A DNA stretch of 64,000 nt, taken from Tenrec ecaudatus. Lineage: Eukaryota; Chordata; Mammalia; Afrosoricida; Tenrecidae. Shown piece by piece: positions 41,970-52,800 of the stretch (position 1 is its first letter; each line of letters begins with the position of its first letter). The notes beneath the pieces were generated by a model that was not told the origin of the DNA, made no database searches, and saw nothing but the letters and a program-made list of their open reading frames with translations. A program made the position numbers and the translations under genes. Location: contig NC_134547.1 in the NCBI RefSeq assembly GCF_050624435.1, forward strand, positions 29,994,419 through 30,058,418, read 5' to 3'.

Positions 41970-42371
41970 GATCGTTTTATGTCAGCTTGAAGATGTATAA
42001 AAGTGTAGGGTGGAGTCCAACTTGTCCATCAGGTCAAAGCCTGATGTAGTCTCCTTGGGGGTGTGGCCTTCTATCAGGAGGATCCTAGACTCCTCCCCGC
42101 TTCTCTCTGTTGCTTTCCTGCTGGCTGGCCACCGGAGCGCTGAGGAGCCCCGCCTTGGAGATCCAGGACACCTCATCCACCGCCTGTGTGCCGTACCATC
42201 GCCCGTGGTGGTGCGATTCTGAAGAGGGACTTGGGGACCAGTATCGGACTTTGGGTCTTGAACTGTACTAGGCTGGGACGCTTTCTTGATATATAATTAC
42301 TTCTTGATATAAAAGCTTATACATATATGTGTGTCAGTGGATTTGTTTCTCTAGTCAACCTGGCTGAAGAC
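41970..42371 (+). mobile_element. LTR-like repeat
   Basis: Family marks: 'ttgtccatcaggtcaaagcc', 'tcttgatataaaagcttata', 'gtggatttgtttctctagtc'. The TATA-like tataaaa lies about 60 bp before the end. Confidence 0.7.
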
Positions 42372-42704
42372 ATCTGGGAATTGGAAAAGTTGTCCCCATG
42401 TTCCCAGGACTTTCTTTGATCAGACTGCCAAGAGAGCAGACTCATCTATCTCAGAAGAAGTACAACCCGACTGCTCTTTAGAAGTGAGGGCGGTGTGACT
42501 TTGTTTCACTGTCTTTGAGCGTGTCATCAAGAGTGGCCAGTCCCTGGGAAAGGATAGCATGCTTAGTAAAGTGGAGGGTCAGAGGAAGATGCACAAGGAG
42601 ATGGCCCGACATAGTGGCTGCAGCAATGGGCTCAACACAGCGATGACTGCAATGATGGGCGAGACTTCATCCTGTTGGGTACCGGGTGCCACTTAAGGGT
42701 ACCT

Positions 42705-42740
<36 letters not shown>
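42372..42740 (+). mobile_element. RTE LINE 3' end, sense, with (CAA)n tail
   Basis: Text 'actgccaagagagcagactc', 'cagaagaagtacaacccgac', 'gcatgcttagtaaagtggag', 'acatagtggctgcagcaatg', and 'gggtacctaacaacaacaac' with about 11 CAA units at 42704-42739. The CAA tail marks the true 3' end of the element. Confidence 0.85.
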
Positions 42741-42789
42741 CCTCACATTGGGGTCTTGGTGCTTGAAGTTCCTCAGTCCTTGTGATGGC

Positions 42790-43000
42790 TAGGGATTATG
42801 TCATTCCTGGCTAGGGATGGAGTTAAACCTGTCAATCAAGTGGCAGCTGGATGACACCTCCTTGTAGGTGTGGCCTCGGTTTTGTATAAAAGCAAGAGCA
42901 AACAGGGACGAGTCCTCTCAGTCACCTGGCCTTGCTCCTCGTTGGGATTTCACTGGATCTTGGTGTGGGCCACCCGAACTTGAGAGCTATTGGAGCTCTT
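42790..43000 (+). mobile_element. LTR-like repeat relative, 5' part
   Basis: Carries 'gagttaaacctgtcaatcaa' and 'aggtgtggcctcggttttgt', which match the family's 5' region, then diverges. It may be a related subfamily. Confidence 0.45.
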
Positions 43001-43179
43001 CCATGCTTCCAAAGACCTGGCCCTGAACGTATCAGTTGTCATCTCCTTGCTTCCCACAGCAGCCTTAGGTGGTGTCACCCTGCAGCTATGTGGGTCTCAG
43101 GGGGCCCTGGCCAGCGTTGGAAATATAATTGTGAGCTGCTTCTTGACCTAAGTTTCTTTCTTCACACCGAGGAGTGTCA

Positions 43180-43275
43180 CTGGATGGACCTAGAGAACAC
43201 CATGCTGAGTGAAACAAGTCAAACACACGAGGATAAATATTGGCTGAGCACAATTGTAAACATTTAAGAAAAGGT
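43180..43275 (+). mobile_element. Old L1 3' relic
   Basis: The text 'accatgctgagtgaaacaag' then 'cacgaggataaatattggct' resembles the L1 3' phrase (atgctgagtgaaataagtcaa...gacaaatactgt). Confidence 0.5.
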
Positions 43276-43309
43276 TTTCACACAAAACAAACGATCTTTG
43301 ATGGCTGCT

Positions 43310-43410
43310 GTGGGAGTTAGGAGTTATGCCAACTAGACACACCTAGTAGGGGTGGAGTCAAACCTGTCAATCAGGTTGCAGCCTAATGAGACCTCCTTAA
43401 TATCATTAGC
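43310..43410 (+). mobile_element. LTR-like repeat 5' fragment
   Basis: Carries 'ggtggagtcaaacctgtcaa' and 'caggttgcagcctaatgaga', truncated before the TATA region. Confidence 0.5.
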
Positions 43411-43436
43411 CTTTTGTAGTAGAGCAAGATGAACAG

Positions 43437-43523
43437 AGTGGCTGGTGGTTTTGAACTGCTAACCTTGGAGTTGGCAGCCCACTGTATAACCACTATAACC
43501 ACTATGCCACCAGGGCTCCTAAA
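43437..43523 (-). mobile_element. AfroSINE head, antisense
   Basis: Only the tRNA-like head is present: 'ggtggttttgaactgctaac', then 'gccaccagggctcct'. A 9-bp duplication (ataaccact) occurs inside it. Confidence 0.8.
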
Positions 43524-43728
43524 GGAACAGTGTTAGGAAGTGCACATCTTATCATAATCACCCATTTGAAATAAAAAGGATGCAGTTTATCCAAGGCCAC
43601 AGTTAAGAAGGGTGAGGGACGAAGGAAGAATGGAAATGAGACCCACAGGGAGGAGGTGGGAGAAGGGATGTTATATTGTGGAGTTGCAATCAATGAGACA
43701 AATACAAATGTATATGGACTTTTGAATG

Positions 43729-43843
43729 TACCATATATACTCGAGTATAAGCCAACCTGAATATCAGCCGAGGCACCTAATTTACCACAAAACAGCATGA
43801 AAAATGCACTGAAAAACTTGGCTTATACATGAGTATATACAGT
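43729..43843. mobile_element. 115-bp MITE of the pogo-like transposon
   Basis: Left end TACCATATATACTCGAGTAT, right end 'acatgagtatatacagta'. The arms pair over about 25 bp, and the flanks carry TA. The inner 'ataagccaacctgaatatca' echoes the 601-1590 element ('ataagctgacctgagtataa'). Confidence 0.85.
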
Positions 43844-44403
43844 AAAATGGAGTTGTTCTATAAACTTTCACTCAATTCACAGTTTTTTTTAACTCAAATT
43901 CTATAATTACATGCATTTTTGAAGCCTCCTTGTACATCCCTGACTCAAATGTTACTGCAGAATGATCTCAGCAGATGTTAACAAACAAGGAGTTACCATT
44001 CCTTTATTTAAACTGGGTCGTTGGAGGATATGACTATCTAAGTCCCTGGCAGCTGAACAAAAACTAGATGAGGAATCTGGAGCTTCAAGAATAGCCTCTT
44101 CCCCTTGTCCTTCCCCTGTGTGCATGGGCATTACCACTTCAGTGGCGCCTGCTCTCTCAGGCCATTTCCATTTCCTGTATTTCCATAGTTTGCTGTCCAT
44201 GCACCATCCAGAATGTCTCATAGGCTCCCGTTTATATGTGTGGATTTGTTCATTCATTTAGGCTCTTCCTATGTCCCAGATGCCGTGCTGACTGCTCAGC
44301 TTGCAGCCCTGAATGAGGGAGAACATTGCTGCCCGCATAGGGAGGCAAACCATGAGTTTCTTGACTTCAGAATCCTCAGTATCTTGTGAATTATAGGTAG
44401 ATG
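43844..44403. other. Mostly unique sequence; possible L2/MIR relic at 44255-44330
   Basis: The phrase 'tatgtcccagatgccgtgct' at about 44270 resembles the 'tgtgccagatgctgtgct' phrase of old L2/MIR elements. No gene is seen. Confidence 0.35.
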
Positions 44404-44908
44404 GGTGTGTAGTTACACAATCTGTTGTCAATTTGAGACTTAAGAATGAAGGGTGGAGGTTAGCCTGTCGATCGGGTTGCAGCTTGATGATCTCATTTGG
44501 AGACACCAAGGAGACAAATAACTTGCTGGAGGTGGGACACAGACACTACCTGGGAGACATTCCCGATGACTTGCCTGATGGAGCTATGCTGATGCAGCCA
44601 GAATCGAAGGAGCCAAGTGGAGATTCCTGCCAGCGCTGACATGCTTACACTGCCACTGGATCCACAAGACTTTCCACCCACTGGCTTGTGATCTTCTTGC
44701 ATTCAGCATCATTGCATGTGTTTCATGAGTCTGAAGATGACTTTATAGATTGGTATTAGACATATGGGCTAATATCAGATTTATGGATTTGATCTGGGCT
44801 GGGTTGGGATGTTTTCTCAATATACAATTGCTCTTGTATATAAAGGCCTTTCTTATATGCATATGAGTGTCCCTGGGTTTGTTTCTCTAGTCTACCCGGA
44901 CTAGCACA
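44404..44908 (+). mobile_element. LTR-like repeat, near full length
   Basis: About 505 bp. Contains 'agcctgtcgatcgggttgca', 'cactggatccacaagacttt', 'cagcatcattgcatgtgttt', 'ttgtatataaaggcctttct' and ends near 'ggactagcaca'. It is the best copy for defining the family. Confidence 0.75.
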
Positions 44909-45283
44909 GTGGGCATACTTACTTTGAGTGAATTTTGATTGAAGAATTAAAAACAAAATCCCTGGGAACTTATTTCCAGAGCTGTCTTCTTCAGTGACAC
45001 CATGTGGGTGTGAACTGACAGCAAGCCCTTTGCACTGTCCAGGTGGCTTAGTTATGCTCTTTCATTCAATAGCAAGATTGCCACTTCCTTGGGGCCACAT
45101 AGATCCCAGTTGTTCTTCTGCCTCATGTTGCTAAAAACATTTGTGTTGACTTGGGACAAAAAATGACAAATCTGAAGATGGCTTGAAAAATATAAAGTTA
45201 TTTCTTTTCCTCAGAATTTAGCTTCTTGGGAAAGTTCATTTGCGTGATAAAATGAGTAATGATACTCAAGGCCTTTATTTCTA

Positions 45284-45410
45284 GTCTGTCTTAATCTGGA
45301 AGCTCTGTTGATACCTGTCCCCAAAGTGACCTGCTGACATCTGCATAACCAGTGGCCTACTTTCTAGCATCGTAACAACATGCAAGCCACATAGGAAAAC
45401 AAACTGACCG
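45284..45410 (+). mobile_element. Afrotherian repeat fragment ('cttagtctggaa' family)
   Basis: Text 'gtcttaatctggaagctctg', 'gacctgctgacatctgcata', 'ctagcatcgtaacaacatgc'. Related to the copies at 15170 and 34085. Confidence 0.6.
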
Positions 45411-45678
45411 AAGAAAGGCCTTCTGATGAACTTCCAGAAATTAGCCAATGGGTTACACATTGGGCTTCTAATCAAAGAAATTAGCCAGTGAAAACTTTAG
45501 GGATGACATAGAATAATGAACTCACTGTTGTAAAACCTTGTATCATAGTCACAGCCCTGGACTCAAACATACTAATGACCATGAAGCTAGTGGAATGGGA
45601 GGCAGCCTTGTGTTGTTATTCACCAGGCTGCCATGAGCTGGAGCCAACCTGAAGGTGACCAACAACAGCCGCAAAGTT

Positions 45679-46690
45679 GTTGTTGTTGTTGTTGGGTACC
45701 ATTGAATCCATTCACTTCCAAGAAAATGGAACTTGAGGTGAAGATTAAAGTGTGAAGTGTAGGCAAGAGGGTGAGCAAAGGGGCATCGAGGCAATTGACG
45801 ATGACTCAGCTGGGTCCTTTGCCATTCTCACAATTGCTGCTCTACTGGAGTCCGTTGTTGCAGCCACTCCATCTTGTCAAGGGTCGTCCTCATTCACTCT
45901 ACCAAGAGTGATGTCCTTTTCCAAGGATGGATCTGTCTTGCTAATATGTCCAAGGTACTTGCTCCTAAGGGACATTCAGGCTCTATTCTTTCAAGACAGG
46001 TCTGTTTGTTGTTTTGGCAGTCCATGCTACTTTCAACATTCTTTTCCAGCACCACAATTCCAAACGATATGCTCTTCTTTGGTCTTCCTTATTCAGTGTC
46101 CAACTTTCACGTGCACTTGAAGGGATTAAAAATACCATGGCTTACTCTTCAACGTTTTAAAGAGGTCTTGTGCAGGCTTACCCACTGCAATGTGTCATTT
46201 GATTTCTTGGTTGCTATTTCAATGAGCTTTGATTATGAATCCAAGCAAGATAAAATCGTTGACAACTTCAACCTTTGCTCCATTTGTCGTGATGTTAGCT
46301 ATTGGCCCAGTCATGAGGATTTTGGCTTTCTTTAAATTGAAGTTATCATCCATATTGAAGGGTGCAATCCTTGATCTTCACCAGCAAGTGCTTCAAGTCC
46401 TCACTTTCAGCAAGTGGTATCTGTCATCTGCACATGTAGGCTGTTCATGTCCTGACACTGCATTCTTCTTCATGTAGTCCAGCTCCTTCAGTCTGTATAG
46501 ATTGAAAAAGTGTGGTGAGTAGATTCAACCCTGACACACCCCTTTCCCGATTTTAAACCAAGTAGCAGCACGTTGTTCTGTTCAAAAGGCTGCCTCTTGA
46601 TCCATGTACAGATTCCACATGAGCACAACGAAGTGTCCTGAGATTCCCGTTCTTCTCAATGGTGACTTTCATGTTGCTACAGTGCTAGAA
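45679..46690 (-). mobile_element. RTE LINE, about 1 kb 3' part, antisense, interrupted
   Basis: Starts with (TTG)5 and 'gggtaccattgaatccattc', the 3' tail. It is interrupted at 45721-45794 by a copied segment, then continues: 'ccattctcacaattgctgct', 'gtcaagggtcgtcctcattc', 'caacaccacaattc'-like text at 46050, 'gttgacaacttcaacctttg', 'gtcatgaggattttggcttt' and 'tgcctcttgatccatgtaca'. It is the longest RTE copy here and covers the region after the RT core. Confidence 0.85.
45721..45794. repeat. 74-bp direct repeat, copy 1
   Basis: Identical to 46921-46994 except at one base (45783 g, 46983 a). It begins 'agaaaatggaacttgaggtg' and ends 'catcgaggcaa'. It lies inside the RTE, between the 3' tail and the continuing body, where it replaces the expected short stretch of RTE. 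Confidence 0.97.
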
Positions 46691-46694
46691 GCGA

Positions 46695-48444
46695 TGCCAC
46701 TGGTATTTAAAATACCAATCTGGTGCACAAGTTTCAGCAGAACACCCAGACTAAGAACAGCAGCAATAGGACAGTCTGAATGGGGGTGGGTTGGGGGTGG
46801 GGGTTGGAGAGAAAGAATGAGAGATGAAGAATTTGTACTGGAAACCAGAATGCATCTTAAATTCACAAAATAGCTCAAGATGGCAAAGTACGAAATCCAG
46901 AAGCAGACCTGCTATAGTCCAGAAAATGGAACTTGAGGTGAAGATTAAAGTGTGAAGTGTAGGCAAGAGGGTGAGCAAAGGGACATCGAGGCAAGGAGGG
47001 CTGGGAAGCTGTGTCCTTCACTGAACTGGCTGGAACACCTCAACGGGTGACTCAGCAGATGTCTCTGGGAGGTTGTAGAGAGAGACTGTCTGAGAGGAGT
47101 CATGGGCAAGAGGAGAGAGGGGATTTATGGGGTCAGTTTCCTCCCATCTCCTATTACCACGTCGCACAGTTCATTCCACAGGTGGTACTTACCCTTCATT
47201 TCTGGCTTATACCTTCTAAGTTGCCTTTAGCAACTTCTCATGATGCTGCCTCCCAACCCAGTGGTGATGCATTCCCTACAATTCTAAATGGGGCTGTAGG
47301 TGCCAGAAGCACTGATCACACCACTCGTCAGCTGGGTACACAGGGCGTGACTGAGAGAGGGTGAGTTGGGAATTCAGAACTTAAATATTTTAGTAAAATA
47401 TTTAAACAAATCAAAATTAACCTCCAAACCCATGATAAACAAAATACCAAATCAGACCTTTAACTAAAGACAAGGTCTGTAAGAGCTAAGGGTTCAGGGT
47501 TAGAGAAATGAGGTGCATGCTGAAGCCGAACTGGAAGTAAACTTTTGATATTTGGTTCATCGTGGATTTTATTCACATGTTTGGTTCACTTTTTGGGATA
47601 TGGTACACTTGAGACCTATTATAGACATTCAAGAGGCGATGTTAGGCATGAAATGGGAGATTAGTGTCTCGAGAAGCTGGACTGATATGCAAACATGGGG
47701 AAGACAGCAAAACGGTTGGTATTTAAAGCCATGGGACTGACCAGGGTAACCAGGGCATGAGGGTGCCAGGAGAAGTGATGAGCTACAAAGCCTGAGCCCA
47801 CTTACTGTGCAGAAACCAATCCAGAAATATCAGGTCAGCACAGAGAAGGGTCACACCAAACACCAATGATGGATGGTGGAGTTTGGGTAGTTTCCTACTT
47901 TTCTGTCCTATTTAAGAAAATAAAACTTTTTATGGTGATTTCGATGAAGATGTACAGACAATTTGATTTGCTATTCAAGCCCTCACACCCAGGTGATTTT
48001 GTGACATTGACTGCAATCCCCACAGTGTGACAGCGCTCTTCCTTCTTACTTCCATCCCTCCTTCTTTCTTCTTGCCTTCTGAGCATCATCCCTGGGCAAA
48101 TGTTGTTGCCTTCTTGTTTCATGTGGTTTATGGTGCTAAGGCATGCCTCCTTCCCGGGGGTTATTGTTGACCTTACGGGCCTGTCACCCGACTGGAGGTT
48201 GAGCCATGCGGGTCACTTCAGTTCCACATCTGCAGGGTGTCTCAGAGCCATATTCTCAGGGACACCACCAGTCTCTATTAGACCACTGAGCCTGATATTT
48301 TTTAAATGATTTTTTGGTTTGGTCCCTACTTTTCTCCCATTCTCTCTAACGCTTTCTATTGTGACCTCTTTTTAGGCACTATCTAGTTCCTTTGGTCTCA
48401 GAGTCATGGAGAGTGAAGTTCCTATGATCCCTTAGTCCTTGTGA
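46695..48444. other. Mostly unique sequence, no gene seen
   Basis: Includes copy 2 of the 74-bp repeat. No coding signature is visible over about 1.7 kb. A short GT-rich patch lies at 46783-46803. Confidence 0.45.
46921..46994. repeat. 74-bp direct repeat, copy 2 (probable source)
   Basis: Lies in unique sequence, so it is more likely the ancestral locus; copy 1 interrupts a known element. The offset between copies is exactly 1200 bp. Confidence 0.95.
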
Positions 48445-48872
48445 TAGGGGTGGCTTGTGTGTGTGCCAAGATGACTCTCGTAGGAACATGTTTAGCCTGT
48501 CAATCAGGTTGTGGCTTAATTGAAGAATGGCTCCCTGGAGTCAGGTCACTGTCCCACTCTGCTTGCACCTTCCTGTTGACCAGCTACGTGGAGCCACACT
48601 GAGACCTGCGAGAGCCCTGGAGATGCATCTACTGTCACTGGACCCATAAGACTTTGCACCTATGTGATCTTCCTGCATTTTGCATCATTGCATGTGCTGC
48701 CTGAATCTGAAGAGGGATTTATAGACTATTATCAGACTTATGGGCTAATATTGGACTTAAGGACTTGATCTGGTCTGGGATGTTTTCTTAATACAATTAC
48801 TCTTTGATATAAAGCTCTTTCTTATACACACGAGTGTCTCTGAATTTGTTTCTATAGTCAACCTGGTCTAAC
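48445..48872 (+). mobile_element. LTR-like repeat
   Basis: Family marks: 'tagcctgtcaatcaggttgt', 'gcatcattgcatgtgctgcc', 'ttgatataaagctctttctt', 'ctatagtcaacctggtctaa'. The first 20-30 bp are eroded. Confidence 0.75.
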
Positions 48873-49138
48873 ACAGTCCTCTAATTGTTTCCTTGTATCT
48901 TTGCTTTTCTTCACTTTTCTTTGTTCGATCTGAGGAGAGATCAATAATTTCACCTTAGATTGTCACTTACAAACTTTTAATGTCCTAGTTGCTACTCACC
49001 AAAACAGGATGTAGAGCATTATCTTTATGAATTATGTTGTGCCATTTGACCGTAGTGTCCCTCTGAGACTCCAGCCCTGTGCTCCTAGACCCAATGACTT
49101 ATTCCCTCAAGGTGGTTGGTTATATCTAAGAAGTTTTT

Positions 49139-49226
49139 TTTTATTAATAAATAATTTTATTGGGGACTCTTACGGCTCTTATAATAATCCATACATCAAT
49201 TGTATCAAACACATTTGTACATATAC
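49139..49226 (-). mobile_element. 88-bp L1 3' end insertion with target-site duplication
   Basis: A very short 5'-truncated L1: 'aataattttattggggactc' and 'ataatccatacatcaattgt'. It is flanked by atctaagaagttttt at 49124-49138 and again at 49227-49241, a perfect 15-bp target-site duplication. Confidence 0.92.
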
Positions 49227-49359
49227 ATCTAAGAAGTTTTTATAAATTCATCCTCTGTATTCACTACAATATTAGTAGATATATTTACAGTTCATATAAA
49301 TACTTTGTAGAAATGCACACACATACAAACACACACATGTTTATATGGATGCAGTCTCA

Positions 49360-49833
49360 TCCACTTTCCAACATTTATTCAGCATCCGCGTCTATCCATG
49401 TATCCACTTGCAGATGATTGTCACTGATTGTTCTCATAGGAGAGTGTATGCAACATTCTTTAACATTTTGCCTTTAACGTGTGTGCTCCTCCCAACGTCT
49501 TCCTTGCTTTGCCTCTTTTGGGTTGAGATCCCCTTATTGTATTTTGCTATTTCCGATGCCCAGGTTTAAGCTCATTTTACTCAGCATACCGTCTTCTAGG
49601 TTCACCCATGTTAATATGCATCTGCTCTCTAGTTAGTGTTTTACCTTCTCTTCTCCCAGCATGGTTATCTTCAAAGAATGTTGCTTCCTCATTGTAAACC
49701 TTCCCGTAGCTTTTTAGACTGGTGTTCATATACAATACTTGCCCTTTATTAACTGACTAATTTCTATCAGCATAATCTCCTCTAGGTTCATCCATGTTAT
49801 AGAATGCTATACAGACACGTGCTGTTCTTTTAT
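49360..49833 (-). mobile_element. Old L1 3' region, antisense, left half
   Basis: Phrases 'gctcattttactcagcatac', 'tctaggttcacccatgttaa', 'ctatcagcataatctcctct' and 'aggttcatccatgttataga' follow the old L1 3' text. It continues at 51542 beyond a younger L1. Confidence 0.7.
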
Positions 49834-51541
49834 TTAAATCGTTTTATTAGGGGATCAGACAACTCTTATCACAATGCATACATACATCAATTGTGTAAAG
49901 CACATCTGTACATTAATTGCCCTCATCATTCTCAAAATATTGGCTCTCCACCTAAGCCCCTGGCATCAGGTCCTCATTTTTTCCTCCTTCGTCTCTGCTC
50001 CCTCCTCCTCCCTCCCTCATGAGCCCTTGATAATTTATAAATTATTATTTTGTCATATCTTTCCCTGTCCGACGTCTCCCTTCACCCACTTTTCTGTTGT
50101 CCATCCCCCAGGGAGGAGGTCACATGTAGATCCTTGTAATCAGTTCCCTCTTTCCAACCCACTCTCCCTCTACCCTCCCAGTATCGCCACTCACACCATT
50201 GGTCGTGAAGGGATTATCCACCCTGGATTCCCTGTGTTTCCCGTTCCTATCTGTACCAGTGTACATCCTCTGGTCTAGCCAGACTTGCAAGGTAGAATTT
50301 GGATCATGATAGTTGGTGGGGGGGGGGGCGGGGGAGAAGAACCATTTAGGAACTAGAGGAAAGTTGTATTTTTCATCGTTGCTATATCACACCTTGACTA
50401 GCTCGTCTCCTCCCCTAGGCCCCTCTTCAAGGGGATCTCCAGTGGCCAACAAATGGGCTTTGGGTCTCCACTCTGCACTCCCCTCCTCATTCACTATGGT
50501 AAGATATTTTTTGTTCTGATGTTGCCTTATACCTGATCCCTCATGATCGCACAGGCTGATGTGCTCCTTCCACGTGGGCTTTGATGCTTCTGAGCTAGAT
50601 GGCCACTTGTTTACCTTCAAGTCTTTAAGACCCCAGATGCTATACCTTTTGATAGCCGGGCACCATCAGCTTTCTTCGCGACATTTTCTTATGCACCCAT
50701 TTGTCTCCAGCAATCGTATCATGGAGGTGTACGCCCAATTACATGATTTTTTGTTCTTTGATGCCTGATAACTGATCCCTTCAGCATCTCATGATCACAC
50801 AGGCTGATGTGTTCTTCCATGTGGGTTTTGTTGCTTCTGAGGAAGATGGCCGCTTGTTTACCCTCAAGCTTTTAAGACCCCAAATGCTGTATCTTTTGAT
50901 AGCCGGGCACCATCAGCTTTCTTCACCATATTTGCTTATTCACCAGCATTTTTTTCAGCAGTTGTGTCAGGAAGGTGAGCATCGTAGAATGCCAATTTAA
51001 TAGAAGAAAGTATTCTTGCATGGAGGGAGTACTTGAGTGGAGGTCCAATGCCCTTCTGCTACCTTAATACTAAACCTATAAATATAGGCACATAGATCTA
51101 TTTACCCATCCTCATATATAAATATTTTTGCATATGTAAATGTCTTTATCTAAACCTCTATAAATGCCCTTTGCCTCTCAGTTCTTTCCTCTATTTCCCT
51201 TGACTTTCCTCCTGTCCCACGATCATGCTTAGTTTCCACCTGGATTTCAGCAATTCCCCTTGGTTACATTACCCTTGATCATGCCCAACCAGACCTCCCA
51301 CACCCACCTCACCACCAATTTGGATCACTTGTTGTTCTCTTGTCCTTAACCTGCAGAGATAATCACATGCACAGAAACAAGACAGAGCAAAACCAAGCAA
51401 CAATATACAACAAAACCAAGCAACAATATACAACAAAAAGAAACCACTGACAAGAACAAAACAAAACTCAACAAGAAAGAAAAGCTTGTAGTTACTTCAA
51501 AGATCGTTTGTTGGCCTTTAGGAGTGTTTTCCAGTCCACCT
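49834..51541 (-). mobile_element. 1.7-kb young L1 3' UTR insertion, antisense
   Basis: From 'atttaaatcgttttattagg' to 'cctttaggagtgttttccag'. It contains the duplicated 'gatagccgggcaccatcagc' module at about 50650 and 50900, as in the 30307-31866 copy. The flanking tgttcttttat (49823-49833) and tgttctttaat (51542-51552) form a plausible target-site duplication with one mismatch. A 24-bp tandem echo lies at about 51389-51437. Confidence 0.8.
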
Positions 51542-51825
51542 TGTTCTTTAATTAATGTTGAATTGCAGTCTACTGTGTTTATGGAACATTGATGGACACT
51601 TAGGTAATTTCTTTTTATGAATAATACTACAGTAAATGTGGGTGTGCATATATCTGTTTGCATTATAGCTCTTAGCTTTCTGGGATACATACCTAGTAGT
51701 AGCATTGCTGCATCATTTCATATACCTACTTCCAGTTTCTTAAGAAGGTGCCGAACTCTTTTCCACAATGGATACATCATATCACAACCCCACCAGCAGT
51801 GTATGAAGGTTCCAGGCTCTCTACA
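51542..51825 (-). mobile_element. Old L1 3' region, antisense, right half
   Basis: Resumes with 'ggaacattgatggacactta', 'gggatacatacctagtagta', 'ttccacaatggatacatcat' and 'accccaccagcagtgtatga', the expected continuation of the left half. Confidence 0.78.
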
Positions 51826-51831
51826 TATCTA

Positions 51832-51890
<59 letters not shown>

Positions 51891-51955
51891 TATCTATCTA
51901 TCATCTATCTATCATCCATCTATCTTCTAGCTATCAATCATCTACCTATCTATCT

Positions 51956-52013
<58 letters not shown>

Positions 52014-52039
52014 ATCCATCTGTCTTCTATCTATCAATC

Positions 52040-52085
<46 letters not shown>

Positions 52086-52100
52086 ACATCTATCTATCTA
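51826..52100. repeat. Compound (TATC)n with higher-order repeat
   Basis: Two variant cassettes, 'catccatctatcttctagct' (about 51913) and 'catccatctgtcttctatct' (about 52014), are each followed by 'atcaatcatct'. They lie about 101 bp apart within the TATC array, so a block of about 100 bp has duplicated. Confidence 0.95.
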
Positions 52101-52109
52101 GTGGGGGAG

Positions 52110-52800
52110 ACGACTCTTCTATTCTTGTTCTGCAATTCCAATGATACATAGCTTGTTCATTGGATGGTGTCTCACATAATTCTTAGTCTTTCCTCATTCT
52201 TTCTTTATTGTTATTTTTTCCCTTATTGTAACACTAGTAGGTCAGTATATAAACTAGCCAATTCTGCCTTCAATTGATTAAATTCTAGGCCTTTGCTTTT
52301 CCAGTACCTTATTTATTTCTGAAAATTTAGTAGCAATCTTGGTTTTTATTTGTGGTTTTATATAGTTTCTATTTATTGGTTTATTCTATTTTTCAGATTG
52401 TATTGTCTTTCTGAAATTGTCTAGAGTTTTGTCTTAAAAACAATAATTTCTTTACTGCATTTCTCCCAATCCTTTCTCTAAATCTATTGAAAATCCCTAA
52501 ATATTCTTTTGAATTGTTTACCAGGTAGTCAATGAAATTTACTCCACAAGAAAGTTTTTGGAGTCTATATTTTGTTCATTTGTGCGAGTCACTTGTTCTT
52601 GTTTCTACATGTGAACTAAGGGTGTTGGGGGTCTTTGAGACATTGTGGTCTAGTTTTATTTATAGTTAATTGATGTCTGCATGGTGATGTGTTCACCACT
52701 TTTCCCCCATGGCTGTGATAGAGGACAGGAATGTATGTGGTTATTGTTTTACTGATTGCATAGTGCAGTTGAGGGAAAGTTGAGCTGATGTGAGCCATCA
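52110..52800 (-). mobile_element. Old L1 ORF1/5' region remnant, antisense
   Basis: Resembles the segment at 55.4-56.0 kb: 'ggtgtctcacataattctta' here against 'ggtgccccacacaattctta' there, and 'ctttgagacattgtggtcta' against 'ttctgagacattgaggtgtc'. It is frame-broken. Confidence 0.5.

Noticed and set aside
50640-50960. Possible CRISPR-like regularly spaced repeat
   Set aside because: The repeated modules are an internal duplication within an L1 3' UTR and recur in other L1 copies; the context is a mammalian genome.
51617-52144. 175-codon plus-strand open frame rich in SIYL
   Set aside because: It is a translation of old L1 and a TATC microsatellite.
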